The notes below the pieces were generated by a model. That model was not told the DNA's origin. It ran no database searches and saw only the letters and a list, made by a program, of their open reading frames with translations. The translations under genes and the position numbers were made by a program. Shown here piece by piece: positions 26,458 to 35,484 of a stretch of DNA of 62,800 bases. How positions within the stretch are numbered: position 1 is the stretch's first letter; every line of letters starts with the position of its first letter. The DNA is from an uncultured Clostridia bacterium (GTDB lineage: Bacteria > Bacillota > Clostridia > UBA1381), in contig CAJUEZ010000008.1 of NCBI GenBank assembly GCA_910585485.1, forward strand, positions 1 to 62,800, written 5' to 3'.

Positions 26458-27381
26458 ATGTGCGGACTTTACGGATTTTTACACTACGGTAATAACGAAA
26501 TCAAAAATTTATCACTGCTTACAAACACTCTTGCAGAAGAAGCGGCGGTAAGAGGAACAGACGCAACAGGAATAGCGTTTAATGACAAAGGCAGGCTAAG
26601 TATATTAAAAGAGTCAAAACCGGCGTACAGGCTCAATTTCAAGCATTCTGACAATATATCAGCCATAATCGGTCATACGCGGCATAGTACGCAAGGCTCG
26701 GAAAAGAAAAATTATAATAATCATCCATTTTCTGGCAGATGTCATAATGCGCGTTTTGCTCTTGCTCATAACGGTGTGCTGATGAATGATAAGGATTTAC
26801 GCAAACAGTACCGTCTGCCGAAAAGCAAGATTGAAACCGACAGTTATATTGCGGTGCAGTTGTTGGAGCATAAGAAAAGATTAAATGCGGAAAGTATAAA
26901 ATTTATGGCTGAAGCTGTTGAAGGCAGCTTCAGTTTTTCTATTCTTGACAGTGATAATTCAATATGGCTTGTCAAGGGTGATAGTCCGCTGTCAATACTT
27001 CATTTCCCTGATTTAAAGCTGTATGTATATGCAAGCACAGAAGAAATTTTGTGGAAAGCATTGATTGAAACAGATTTATTTCATGAGCTTAAAAACGGAA
27101 AATATGAGAATATAAAAATCACAGAGGGAAATATTTTACATATTCTTCAAAATGGCGAACTTGTGTCCTCAAAGTTTAGTTTTACCGATTACAGCAGCTA
27201 TGGACGCTGTAACTGGTGGGATTACGGAGCAGACGGCGATTATTCCTATATAGACGATATTAAGTCTATATCTGCATATTACGGTTATTCAGCAGAGGAA
27301 ATTGACGAGCTGCTTGCAGAAGGCTTTACGCCGGAAGAAATTGAAGCAACACTATATGAAACTGACAGCATGATGGTGTAA
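26458..27381 (+). CDS. class II glutamine amidotransferase
   Basis: 307 aa. An N-terminal-nucleophile GATase domain: Cys2 after Met (MCGLYGFL), RGTDATGIAF, IIGHTRHSTQGS and LAHNGVL are the standard glutaminase residues. The domain takes ammonia from glutamine. No synthetase domain is fused; the C-terminal 80 residues are acidic and Tyr/Trp-rich. The start is ATG 26,458 after GGAGGAG, since the nucleophile must be Cys2, and it is coupled to the amidoligase upstream. The two probably act together on an unknown substrate. Confidence 0.9.
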   Translation: MCGLYGFLHYGNNEIKNLSLLTNTLAEEAAVRGTDATGIAFNDKGRLSILKESKPAYRLNFKHSDNISAIIGHTRHSTQGSEKKNYNNHPFSGRCHNARFALAHNGVLMNDKDLRKQYRLPKSKIETDSYIAVQLLEHKKRLNAESIKFMAEAVEGSFSFSILDSDNSIWLVKGDSPLSILHFPDLKLYVYASTEEILWKALIETDLFHELKNGKYENIKITEGNILHILQNGELVSSKFSFTDYSSYGRCNWWDYGADGDYSYIDDIKSISAYYGYSAEEIDELLAEGFTPEEIEATLYETDSMMV

Positions 27382-27485
27382 TACCTGTAAATAAGTATTT
27401 AAAGCAGATTTTAATTGCTTTGGCAGAGATATGTATTAAGACAGTTCTTGATTATTATAACGAGAAGAGGGATAAAGATTAAACT

Positions 27486-27671
27486 TTATTCCTCTTCCGC
27501 AAATTCCAGATTGTCCAGAGCGAATTTTATGGCTTTGTTAATAAGCTCATTTCTGCTTCGACCGCTTTTAATGACAAGCTCTTCAAGACGGTCATGGGAT
27601 TCCTTTTCAATTCTTACAGTAACCGTAACGGAACGCTCTGTTTTTGGAGTAATAATAAATTTTTTTTCCAT
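27486..27671 (-). CDS. ribbon-helix-helix (Arc/CopG-like) DNA-binding protein
   Basis: 61 aa. SVTVTVRIEKESHDRLEELV (beta strand plus helix) and SGRSRNELINKAIKFALDNL form a standard RHH fold. TGAGGTG selects ATG 27,671 over a GTG at 27,680. No toxin gene is next to it, so it is more likely a repressor of the neighbouring cargo or a plasmid-copy-type regulator than an antitoxin. It is convergent with the GATase gene. Confidence 0.85.
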   Translation of the reverse strand: MEKKFIITPKTERSVTVTVRIEKESHDRLEELVIKSGRSRNELINKAIKFALDNLEFAEEE

Positions 27672-27864
27672 TGTACTCACCTCATAATATTATTATACAT
27701 TTCAGTATTGCGAATACATAAGAACACAAAAAGCAATAAATAATAGTTGCAAATGAGCTCAGAATGTTATATAATATTACAAAATAAGACTTTAAATTAT
27801 AAAATATTGATAATTATAATCCTATATGATATAATTTATTTAAACAAATTTATTATTTTGGAAT

Positions 27865-27887
27865 AAATGGTCATATTTTGTCCATTT
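27865..27887. promoter_or_regulatory. inverted repeat, candidate operator of the EEP-TPR-WYL operon
   Basis: AAATGGTCA (27,865-27,873) and TGTCCATTT (27,879-27,887) form 9-bp arms with one mismatch and a 5-bp spacer. They overlap a possible -35 box (TTGTCC 27,878-27,883) upstream of TATTAT (27,903-27,908). The operon's own WYL regulator is the natural candidate ligand. Confidence 0.5.
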
Positions 27888-27937
27888 GATATGATACACT
27901 GATATTATAAAACTGAAATGACAGAGGGAGTACAATT

Positions 27938-28888
27938 ATGGGTTATAGAATAGGCTCTTTAAATTGTTGTAATTTTTGTAGGAATGGAAAAAAGGATATT
28001 GGTATTTTTGCTAAGATAATACGTGGGGAAAAACTTGACTTAATGGTTTTTCAAGAATTACAAAGTAAAGTGGCATTGGAAAGTATATTATATAATCTTA
28101 ATTGTGGCGGAGGAACTATGTGGGCTGGATTTCACGAGCAAGATAGTTATAATAGAACCAAAAATGACCATTTTGAATATGGGTTTATCTGGAATACAAA
28201 AAAATTATGTCTTCCCGAACGAGAAGAATTGTATGGAACTAAAATAACTTATCCCAGAATTTATAAACAATATAAAATAGACAGACGCAATGGGCAAACA
28301 GACCTTAGATATGAACCACTTTTTGGACGATTTCAAACGGTTTCCGGACCTAAATTTGAGATACGAATAATCAATACTCATATTATGTTTTCTAAAGGGA
28401 AATCAGAAGTTGATGATAATATTAAAGAAATTCAGATGCGAAGAAACGAACTTGACATTTTGGCTAAAGCGATTTATGCAAAAGAAGCAGACAGGACGTA
28501 TAAAGACTCATGTGCTTCTACCGCATTTACAATTTTGCTGGGCGACTATAATTTAAACAAACGAAATTCAGGCGCAAAAAACGCATTTTTGGATAAATAT
28601 GAAATGATACATATTTCGGACGGAAATAAAAGCAAGACCATTCTTACAGAACAAGCGGAACTTACTACATTAAAAAGAAAGCCGACAGATGACAATTTAT
28701 ATTCTAATAATTATGACCATATAACATTTGACCAAATACATTTTAGCGATGTAAATTTCAAAATGTCAAGAATAAATGCCATCGAAAAATATTGTAACAA
28801 TGATATAGAAATGTATCGTGAAAAAGTATCAGATCATTTACCGATAATGATTGAAATAGAATTTAATAAAAGGAGACCAATATTATGA
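27938..28888 (+). CDS. endonuclease/exonuclease/phosphatase (EEP) superfamily protein
   Basis: 316 aa. The fold's landmark residues are present in order: SLNCCNF (Asn), LMVFQELQ (catalytic Glu), FEIRIINTHIMF (His), TILLGDYNLNK (Asp/Asn) and EKVSDHLPIMIEIE (Asp-His). Members cut phosphodiester or phosphoester bonds in DNA, RNA, lipids or nucleotides; there is no signal peptide, so it is cytoplasmic. The stop overlaps the next start (ATGA). It is the first of three coupled genes with a large TPR-like membrane protein and a WYL regulator. Confidence 0.9.
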   Translation: MGYRIGSLNCCNFCRNGKKDIGIFAKIIRGEKLDLMVFQELQSKVALESILYNLNCGGGTMWAGFHEQDSYNRTKNDHFEYGFIWNTKKLCLPEREELYGTKITYPRIYKQYKIDRRNGQTDLRYEPLFGRFQTVSGPKFEIRIINTHIMFSKGKSEVDDNIKEIQMRRNELDILAKAIYAKEADRTYKDSCASTAFTILLGDYNLNKRNSGAKNAFLDKYEMIHISDGNKSKTILTEQAELTTLKRKPTDDNLYSNNYDHITFDQIHFSDVNFKMSRINAIEKYCNNDIEMYREKVSDHLPIMIEIEFNKRRPIL

Positions 28889-31206
28889 GTGAAGAAACAA
28901 AGATTGAAAAAGAATTAAACCCGCAGCAGCGTCAGGCAGCATATGCTCTGAATTTATGTCTTGTATCAATTTCTCAGATTATTGATTATAATGATTTGAT
29001 TATACTTGATCAGGAATATGACGGAATTTTAAATAATCTTAATATAGAGAATATGCCTAAAGATGATGCGCTTCTGAAGATATTGAAACAAATACTTGAT
29101 ACAATAACTTTTTTCAGAATTGAAGAGGGCGAAAAGCAATTTATTGAATTAGACTATCAGCGAAAAATGAAAAATGCTATATGGTCAGCCGTTCCTAATT
29201 TGGGACTGCTTGTCACCGGAGGAAATCCTGCTACTATAGCAGTATCATTGGCATCTCAAGTTGGTATCGGATATATGAATTACAGGAAAAGAAAAGCTGA
29301 AATATCATATGAAAAGGAACGACAGGAATGGGAGCTTCAGCGGTCGGCGATAGAACAATTTAACGGACTGCGCAGAGAGCTTTTTGATACGGCATGGAGA
29401 TTAACGGAGGCATATGGCATTCACGAGGAATATAGACTTACGGAGCGTCAGATAAGTCAATATAATGAAATACTGATGGATCCTAACTATTTAAGAAGAT
29501 ATAAACGTTTAGAGTATATTAAGAATAACTTTAAAGCATATCCGCCGTTTTGGTATTACTTTGGAAATGCTGCAAAAAATATATTGTCTCAAGACAAAAG
29601 CCTTTCTGAAGATGAAAAAGCAAATTATGAAGAAAAGGCACAAGAACATTTTGAAAAGTGTCTGGAAATAACAGAAAACAATCTTCTTAGAGAAGATCCG
29701 ATAGAAGCTACATGCGCTCTTGAACTTTTTGACATTTATCGATTGCCTAATAAGAACAAATGTAAAGATGAACTTAAGAAGCTTTTAGGAAGAGCAAAAA
29801 AAGCTGCCGGTACATCAAATGACATTTTAGAATTATGTGCAATAGCATATTTACAAATAAATGAAGTTGAGGAAGCATCTAAGATATTAGAGATGTTGGT
29901 AAATGAAGGATATAATGCAGAAATTAACGCACAGCTTTTAAGTGAAATATATGTACAACGTTATTTAAAGGGAGAAGAAGCCTGCAAGACTGAATATGAA
30001 ACATTGATAAAAATGACTGATGGTGTAGTAAATTCTAACTATTTATTTCCTATGCCGTCTTCAAATGAAAAAAATACAGAACTTGAAATTGAATTCACCT
30101 GTATTCTTGCGGAACGATTTAAAAATATGTACATAGACGTTTTAAGTCGTATTTTAGAAAAATATAGAGATTTGTGTGAGAATATTGTTAATAATCCTAA
30201 CAAAGAGGAAAATATCTCTTTAAATCTTTGTAACTTACTGGATAATTTCTATGATGCTATTTGTCAACTCCCATATATAAATAACGCTAAGAGAAAGAAA
30301 TTATTTAATCTTATTAGGGATGAAATTATAAAATTCAATTATAAGGACAGTAAGAAGATCATTGATAACATAACCCAAAAAGTTTTTGAATTTTTAGATC
30401 AAAACATTGAAAAATCTTGGAGTGAATTAGTTGAAAATATAAAAAAAATACAAAATATTCAGGATGATGAAAATAAAAAGAAGGCTAATTACGTAAAGGA
30501 AACAATTTCGAAAAATGAATCTATCTTAATTGATTTGTGTAGGAAAGAAGAAATACCGAAACCAATAATTGAAATTGGAGGTTCTGAATCAAAAGGTCTT
30601 AGCAATATGACAGTGAGAAGGTTTGAATACTGGTCAGACACAACACCTAAAGCAATAACAATGTTAAATTGTATAAATGATAATAAACATTTACTAAGAG
30701 CCGGCAAGACCAATAATAAGACAATAATGTGTGTAAAAGATTCTAAAGCTTTTGATAGCTATTTCAGTAATATACAAAAACTGCAAATCGCTACAGTTGG
30801 AATCGCGACTATAATACCTGCATTTTTTGCCCCTATTCAAATAGGTCGTTTTATAATAACAGCGGCAGGTGGATTTATGGCGAGCATTAAAGACGCTACA
30901 AGCAATAAAAATCAGAAACAGTCTAAAAATGATTCTGATAAAAAATCAATTATAGTAGCTGTGTTAAAGAATAACATAGTGGGGGGAGGTAAAGATATAA
31001 TATTTACAACAGATGGTCTATATCTGATAAATACATCAGATGTTTTCATCCCTAAATTTGAGGATAAAACTATAATACCATATTCTAAAGTTAAATGTAA
31101 TAAAGAGAAAACTGCATTGACAATTGAAAACACCAGTTATAAAAATAAAAATGTTAATATAGAAGCATTGTATAATTTAATTCAAGAACTTAAGAAGGTG
31201 CAATAA
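28885..31206 (+). CDS. large alpha-helical, TPR-like protein with two hydrophobic segments
   Basis: 773 aa, Lys/Glu/Asn-rich. It has a helical N-terminus and a hydrophobic stretch about residues 111-135 (AVPNLGLLVTGGNPATIAV). A TPR-like helical repeat region follows (about 200-380, for example YEEKAQEHFEKCLEITENNL), then a long helical middle and a second hydrophobic segment about 640-670 (GIATIIPAFFAPIQIGRFII). A beta-rich C-terminal domain of about 90 aa resembles PH-like folds (DIIFTTDGLYLINTS). I do not recognise a named family. Start and stop overlap both neighbours (ATGA and TAATG), so it is translated with the EEP nuclease and the WYL regulator. It could be a membrane sensor/scaffold for the nuclease. 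Confidence 0.75.
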   Translation: MSEETKIEKELNPQQRQAAYALNLCLVSISQIIDYNDLIILDQEYDGILNNLNIENMPKDDALLKILKQILDTITFFRIEEGEKQFIELDYQRKMKNAIWSAVPNLGLLVTGGNPATIAVSLASQVGIGYMNYRKRKAEISYEKERQEWELQRSAIEQFNGLRRELFDTAWRLTEAYGIHEEYRLTERQISQYNEILMDPNYLRRYKRLEYIKNNFKAYPPFWYYFGNAAKNILSQDKSLSEDEKANYEEKAQEHFEKCLEITENNLLREDPIEATCALELFDIYRLPNKNKCKDELKKLLGRAKKAAGTSNDILELCAIAYLQINEVEEASKILEMLVNEGYNAEINAQLLSEIYVQRYLKGEEACKTEYETLIKMTDGVVNSNYLFPMPSSNEKNTELEIEFTCILAERFKNMYIDVLSRILEKYRDLCENIVNNPNKEENISLNLCNLLDNFYDAICQLPYINNAKRKKLFNLIRDEIIKFNYKDSKKIIDNITQKVFEFLDQNIEKSWSELVENIKKIQNIQDDENKKKANYVKETISKNESILIDLCRKEEIPKPIIEIGGSESKGLSNMTVRRFEYWSDTTPKAITMLNCINDNKHLLRAGKTNNKTIMCVKDSKAFDSYFSNIQKLQIATVGIATIIPAFFAPIQIGRFIITAAGGFMASIKDATSNKNQKQSKNDSDKKSIIVAVLKNNIVGGGKDIIFTTDGLYLINTSDVFIPKFEDKTIIPYSKVKCNKEKTALTIENTSYKNKNVNIEALYNLIQELKKVQ

Positions 31207-32183
31207 TGGCTTACTATGGCGGAAAGCACGATAGAATACTATCCTTATACAGTAACCTGTTGAACAACGAGCGTGTAAACGTAAAGGAAGCGGCGCAATA
31301 TTATGATGTAAGCACAAAGACAATACACCGCGATATTGAAGATATACGCAATTTTATATCTGAGAGCAGCACCTCGGGCGGCGAATTACGCGAAGTGGTT
31401 TATGACCGCGCACGTGATACATATAGATTAAATGAGGCAGGTAAGCTTACAGCAGAAGAATTATTTGCAACGGCTAAAATACTGCTTGAAAGCAGAGGAT
31501 TATGCAAGAGCGAATTTTCAGTTATATTTGAAAAAATGATGCAATGCTGTTCCTCACCGCAGGACTTGCATCAGGTGCAGAAGATGTTAAACAATGAGAA
31601 GTATCATTATACTGAGCCGAAGCACAAAAAAGAACTTATAAATACCATATGGGACTTAGGCAGAGCCGTGCAGGAATGCCGTATGGTTGAGATTGTGTAT
31701 GAACGTTTAACAGAGCCAAAATCCAAAAAACGCATTATAAAGCCTGTGGGTATAATGTTTTCGGATTTCTATTTCTACCTTGTCGGATATATCGCGGATA
31801 AAAACACGACAAATCCGACGATTTACAGAATAGACCGTATATCTTCATATAAGGTGCTTGATGAAAAATTTCAAACACCCTATGCAAACAGATTTGAAGA
31901 AGGTGAATTTCGTAAACGTGTACAATTTATGTACGGAGGCGACTTGCTCCGAGTTGAATTTAAATATACGGGCGAATCAGTGGAAGCGGTGCTTGACAGA
32001 TTTCCTACGGCGCAGATTGTTTCTCATACCGGAGATGATTATATAATACGTGCAGAAGTATTCGGCAGAGGAATAAAACCTTGGATTTTGTCACAAACAG
32101 ATAAAATAGAGGTATTAAAACCATTTGAATTACGTGAGGAAATTAAAGAATTAGTGGAAAAAATCCAAAATAAATACAAATAA
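31206..32183 (+). CDS. WYL-domain transcriptional regulator
   Basis: 325 aa. An N-terminal DeoR-like winged helix (VNVKEAAQYYDVSTKTIHRD) precedes the WYL ligand-sensing domain (about 140-240: MVEIVYERL, IIKPVGIMFSDFYFYLVGY, IYRIDRI) and the WCX C-terminal extension. WYL regulators often control phage-defence operons and respond to nucleic acids or nucleotides. It is the last gene of the operon, followed by a terminator, and probably acts on the inverted repeat at 27,865-27,887. Confidence 0.92.
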   Translation: MAYYGGKHDRILSLYSNLLNNERVNVKEAAQYYDVSTKTIHRDIEDIRNFISESSTSGGELREVVYDRARDTYRLNEAGKLTAEELFATAKILLESRGLCKSEFSVIFEKMMQCCSSPQDLHQVQKMLNNEKYHYTEPKHKKELINTIWDLGRAVQECRMVEIVYERLTEPKSKKRIIKPVGIMFSDFYFYLVGYIADKNTTNPTIYRIDRISSYKVLDEKFQTPYANRFEEGEFRKRVQFMYGGDLLRVEFKYTGESVEAVLDRFPTAQIVSHTGDDYIIRAEVFGRGIKPWILSQTDKIEVLKPFELREEIKELVEKIQNKYK

Positions 32184-32188
32184 ATCCG

Positions 32189-32220
32189 GCTCTTGGACGT
32201 TATTTGTCCAAGAGCTTTTG
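32189..32220 (+). terminator. terminator of the EEP-TPR-WYL operon
   Basis: A 10-bp stem (32,189-32,198 with 32,206-32,215), a 7-nt loop, then TTTTG. Confidence 0.85.
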
Positions 32221-32273
32221 TATAATAGTATTATAATAAAGCATTAGCTTAATAATACTTGGAGGTGTTTATA

Positions 32274-32702
32274 ATGGATGAGAAGGAAAAACGCACTTAT
32301 AAATGGTATCGTGATATAATCAAGGAATCGGGTGAAAGAAATGATTTTACAGGATTTGAATATGTAATGCTTCTGCCCGATATGTTTTATCTGCTATGTA
32401 AACTTATGGGAGATGATGCAGTCAGTAACAAATCAAAACGTATTTTGGCTTTGGCTATTGCATATGCAGTATCACCTATAAATCTTATACCGAATTTAGT
32501 GCCAGGCTTAGGTTTGCTTGATGATGTTGCTGTATGCGCATACGCATTAAACAAAATTATTACAGACACCGACAAAGAAATTATAAATAAATATTGGCAA
32601 GGCTCGGAAGACTTATTAAAAATCGTTGAAAATGTGATTGAAAAAACAGATAATCTTATCGGTAGTGGTTTACTTAAACGAATAAAGAAAATATTTTCAT
32701 AA
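32274..32702 (+). CDS. DUF1232 (YkvA-type) protein
   Basis: 142 aa. The central hydrophobic segment ALAIAYAVSPINLIPNLVPG with LGLLDDVAVCAYAL is the DUF1232 signature, a short membrane-associated domain of unknown function. GGAGGTG selects ATG 32,274. It lies just before an SLH cargo gene (15 bp between them), so the two are probably co-expressed. Confidence 0.85.
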   Translation: MDEKEKRTYKWYRDIIKESGERNDFTGFEYVMLLPDMFYLLCKLMGDDAVSNKSKRILALAIAYAVSPINLIPNLVPGLGLLDDVAVCAYALNKIITDTDKEIINKYWQGSEDLLKIVENVIEKTDNLIGSGLLKRIKKIFS

Positions 32703-32716
32703 AGGAGTGATATAAA

Positions 32717-34363
32717 ATGAAAAAATTAATCAGCCTAATATTAGCATCAGTTATGCCTATATCGGCTATGACTGCGGTCAATGCCGTTGATTACGGCGCA
32801 GAATATGCAAATAAACCAACCAAAACCTACACACAGAAATTCAATGATGTACCAACATCACATTGGGCTTTTTCCTACATAGGAGAAATGACGGAAAGAG
32901 AAGTTGTTTCGGGTTATCCGAATGGCAACTTTTATCCCGACAACAATGTAACACGCGCGGAGTTTGCGCGAATTATGACAAGTGCGTCAGGTTTACAAAT
33001 TTCAACACCAACACAAAGAGATTTTTCGGATGTAGCTACTGATACGTGGTATGCACCATATATTCACGCAGCGTACCCGTATCTGAGCGGTTATCAGATA
33101 TATGGCGGCAGTTATTACAAGCCTGACACGCCCGCACTTCGCGAGGATATAGCGGTAGCACTTGTAAAGTTAAAGGGTTATGATACACTTGGGGCGGACG
33201 AATCACTTCTTACGGCTATGTTTACTGACGCAAGCTCAATATCGGGTGACGCAAGAAAATATGTGGCTGTTGCGCTTGAACGAGGATTGGTATCGGGATA
33301 TGAGGACAACACCTTCAGAGGACAGGCTTCTATTTCAAGAGCTGAGGCTACAGCAATGTTATGGAGAGCATATCAGTACGGAAACGATAACAAGACGTTT
33401 GACAATCTCCCTACAACAGCACCTATAACACCTACCGCCGCGCCGATTGTAACACAAGCGCCTGTACCGGTTGAAACGGAAAAGCCTGTAGTTACCGCCG
33501 CACCAACTGAGAAACCAACACCGGAGCCTACAGAAGCGCCGCAGGAAAAACCTTATGTAATGGATACTGTTACAAAAGCGGATATATCAGATACATTTAG
33601 TATGATGACAACAGACGGAGAAAATGTTTATTACTATGATGATAGCGACAAAAATATTTATAGTCTGAATATGGCTTCCGAAGAAGTAACAAGTCTGCTT
33701 GATGTGTCTGAATTTGAGGTAGAAGCAGAAGATAAAAAGACAGATGAAGTGACAGAGCATTACAAAGATTTTAATATAAAACAGCTTTACTATGATGAAA
33801 CAACAAATAGTTTGCTTATGAAAGGTACTTTCAGTAGACTGACTGATTATTATGGATTATCAGATAAATATGCATGGTATGATGCAGTGGTTAATATTAG
33901 TGATGATTGTGAAATTTGTAATGAGGATGAGCCTGGAGAACCAATAACTTTTAGTGGACAAGAGTTGACAGGCTTTGAAATCAAATCGGGTAATAATGTT
34001 TATCGTTTTATAAAATCATCTTTAAATATAAATGAATTAGAAAGATATAATTTCAATACGGGTAGATGGGAAGTTTTAAGCAGTTGGAATGCTGAACAAT
34101 ATGATTTTATAAGATATGCTTCTTATTTAGGATATTATGATAATTGTTTTTATATGTGGCAGCCATACAGCGGTGAAATCACTAAATGTGAATTGAATAC
34201 AAAACTGACAATAATGGATATTAACACACAAGAAAATGTAGAGATTGTAGATTTTACAAAGAGTCCTTCCGGCGTAAAAGAACAAATGTTTTTAAAGAAT
34301 AAAAACACAGTGTTTTTTTATGACAGAAATGCATCAGCAATTCGTGTTATAAAGGAGAGATAG
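32717..34363 (+). CDS. SLH-domain surface protein with Pro/Thr linker (element A cargo)
   Basis: 548 aa. It has a signal peptide (MKKLISLILASVMPISAM...VNA) and three SLH repeats (about residues 38-225: FNDVPTSHWAFSYI, FSDVATDTWYAPYI, VSGYEDNTFRG). A Pro/Thr/Ala/Glu linker of about 50 aa resembles a wall-spanning spacer. The C-terminal domain of about 260 aa is Tyr/Asp-rich and probably beta-propeller-like (ENVYYYDDSDKNIYSLN; possibly DUF5050-type). It shows that the mobile element delivers a host-style S-layer protein. It stops 8 bp before the retron RNA begins. Confidence 0.88.
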   Translation: MKKLISLILASVMPISAMTAVNAVDYGAEYANKPTKTYTQKFNDVPTSHWAFSYIGEMTEREVVSGYPNGNFYPDNNVTRAEFARIMTSASGLQISTPTQRDFSDVATDTWYAPYIHAAYPYLSGYQIYGGSYYKPDTPALREDIAVALVKLKGYDTLGADESLLTAMFTDASSISGDARKYVAVALERGLVSGYEDNTFRGQASISRAEATAMLWRAYQYGNDNKTFDNLPTTAPITPTAAPIVTQAPVPVETEKPVVTAAPTEKPTPEPTEAPQEKPYVMDTVTKADISDTFSMMTTDGENVYYYDDSDKNIYSLNMASEEVTSLLDVSEFEVEAEDKKTDEVTEHYKDFNIKQLYYDETTNSLLMKGTFSRLTDYYGLSDKYAWYDAVVNISDDCEICNEDEPGEPITFSGQELTGFEIKSGNNVYRFIKSSLNINELERYNFNTGRWEVLSSWNAEQYDFIRYASYLGYYDNCFYMWQPYSGEITKCELNTKLTIMDINTQENVEIVDFTKSPSGVKEQMFLKNKNTVFFYDRNASAIRVIKER

Positions 34364-34370
34364 TAAAAGA

Positions 34371-34552
34371 GAAAGACCGATAGGATTATGTATTTATAAT
34401 ACAAATGACGGATGAGTCATCCTGTCTGATAAAATAACTTGACATAAAAGCTCTTTGCAGATTTTCATCATCGTATTGAAATAAACTACGTTTATAAGAA
34501 ATACGAGTCTGAAAATCAAGCAAACATCTTCGGATATAAGGTATCGGTCTTG
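34371..34552 (+). ncRNA. retron msr-msd RNA
   Basis: The a1/a2 inverted repeats are AAGACCGATA (34,373-34,382) and TATCGGTCTT (34,542-34,551), a perfect 10-bp pair enclosing 159 nt. Next comes a compact msr hairpin (34,407-34,426: GAC-GGATG / CATCC-GTC with an AGT loop and a bulged T). The msd is a long hairpin: GATTTTCA (34,460-34,467) pairs with TGAAAATC (34,510-34,517), TCGTATT (34,471-34,477) with AATACGA (34,500-34,506), and ATAAAC (34,481-34,486) with GTTTAT (34,490-34,495). This is the canonical order a1-msr-msd-a2 and it lies just upstream of a retron-type reverse transcriptase. The branching G is probably near 34,383-34,384 but is not proven. Confidence 0.88.
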
Positions 34553-34584
34553 GGATTGCGCTAAATGCGCAGTCCCGTTCTTTT
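34552..34584 (+). terminator. hairpin terminator between the retron RNA and the RT gene
   Basis: GGGATTGCGC (34,552-34,561) pairs with GCGCAGTCCC (34,567-34,576), with one G-U pair and a 5-nt loop, followed by GTTCTTTT. It starts one base after a2. It would end most transcripts at the ncRNA and let only read-through reach the reverse transcriptase. Confidence 0.8.
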
Positions 34585-34599
34585 AGGAGTAAAACGAAT

Positions 34600-35484
34600 A
34601 TGGAAATAATTTATAGAAATATTACAGAGTATTACGAGGATGAAATTAAAAATATATTGTCAGATAAAAACAAATATTATCATTCCTTTGATATTTTGAA
34701 AAAGAACGGCAAAAAACGCCATATATCAGAACCGTTAGGTAAATTAAAAGAAATACAAAAAGTGTTGTATTCAGATGTTTTTTATCCAAAGCGCTATCTT
34801 ATAAATAAATGCGCATACGCGTATATGCCTAACGTAAATATGCTTGAGTGCATTGAAAAGCATACAGAAAAGCCGATAGTTGTAAAAATGGATATTAAAA
34901 ACTTTTTCGGTTCAGTTACAGATAAGCTTGTTTTGGATTCTTTTTTGTACGCATTCAGAATGAATGAAGGTACAGCACGTGTTATAACTGAAATATGCAC
35001 TTTAAATGGTGCGCTGCCGCAGGGAACACCAACATCACCTATTCTATCAAACTTTATATGCAGGATTCTCGACAGGAGAATATATAATTATTGTTTGAAT
35101 CACGATATAGAATACAGCAGATATGCGGATGACTTAATATTCTCAGGCGATTTTAATGTGAGCAAGCTGATACATTATGTGTCGTGGGCTTTGAGAGATT
35201 ATTATGATTTTAAACTGAATTACGATAAACTTCATATAATGCGCAATTATCAAAGACAGGTTGTTTTGGGAGTGTTGGTAAATCAGAAGTGCAGACTTAC
35301 GAAGAAAAAAAGGAATGAATTAAGGCAAGAACTGCATTATATAAAGAAATATGGTATAGAAGATTATATCAGATTTACGGGAAAGAATCTGAATCAACTG
35401 AAAGGATATGTCAGTTATGCTCTTGGAATAAATAATGAGCCGTTTATACGAGAGTTATATGAAATTTTAAAGGAGAAGATATGA
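34600..35484 (+). CDS. retron reverse transcriptase
   Basis: 294 aa, the usual size for retron RTs. The fingers/palm motifs are HISEPLGKLKEIQKVL, VVKMDIKNFFGSVT (first catalytic Asp), GALPQGTPTSPILSNF, the catalytic YSRYADDLIFSG (about residues 172-183), LNYDKLHIM, and VVLGVLVNQK in the place of the retron VTG motif. It reverse-transcribes msd from the 2'-OH of an msr guanosine. TAGGAG precedes ATG 34,600. The stop overlaps the ATPase start (ATGA). With the msr-msd directly upstream this is an intact retron. Confidence 0.93.
   Translation: MEIIYRNITEYYEDEIKNILSDKNKYYHSFDILKKNGKKRHISEPLGKLKEIQKVLYSDVFYPKRYLINKCAYAYMPNVNMLECIEKHTEKPIVVKMDIKNFFGSVTDKLVLDSFLYAFRMNEGTARVITEICTLNGALPQGTPTSPILSNFICRILDRRIYNYCLNHDIEYSRYADDLIFSGDFNVSKLIHYVSWALRDYYDFKLNYDKLHIMRNYQRQVVLGVLVNQKCRLTKKKRNELRQELHYIKKYGIEDYIRFTGKNLNQLKGYVSYALGINNEPFIRELYEILKEKI

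Noticed and set aside
27382..27482. Short open stretch after the GATase gene (LAEICIKTVLDYYNEKRDKD)
   Set aside because: It looks protein-like but lacks a plausible start codon and ribosome binding site; could be a remnant, not supported as a gene.
27486..27671. Toxin-antitoxin pair at the RHH gene
   Set aside because: No small toxin gene lies on either side in the same orientation; the neighbours are a GATase (convergent) and the EEP operon (divergent).
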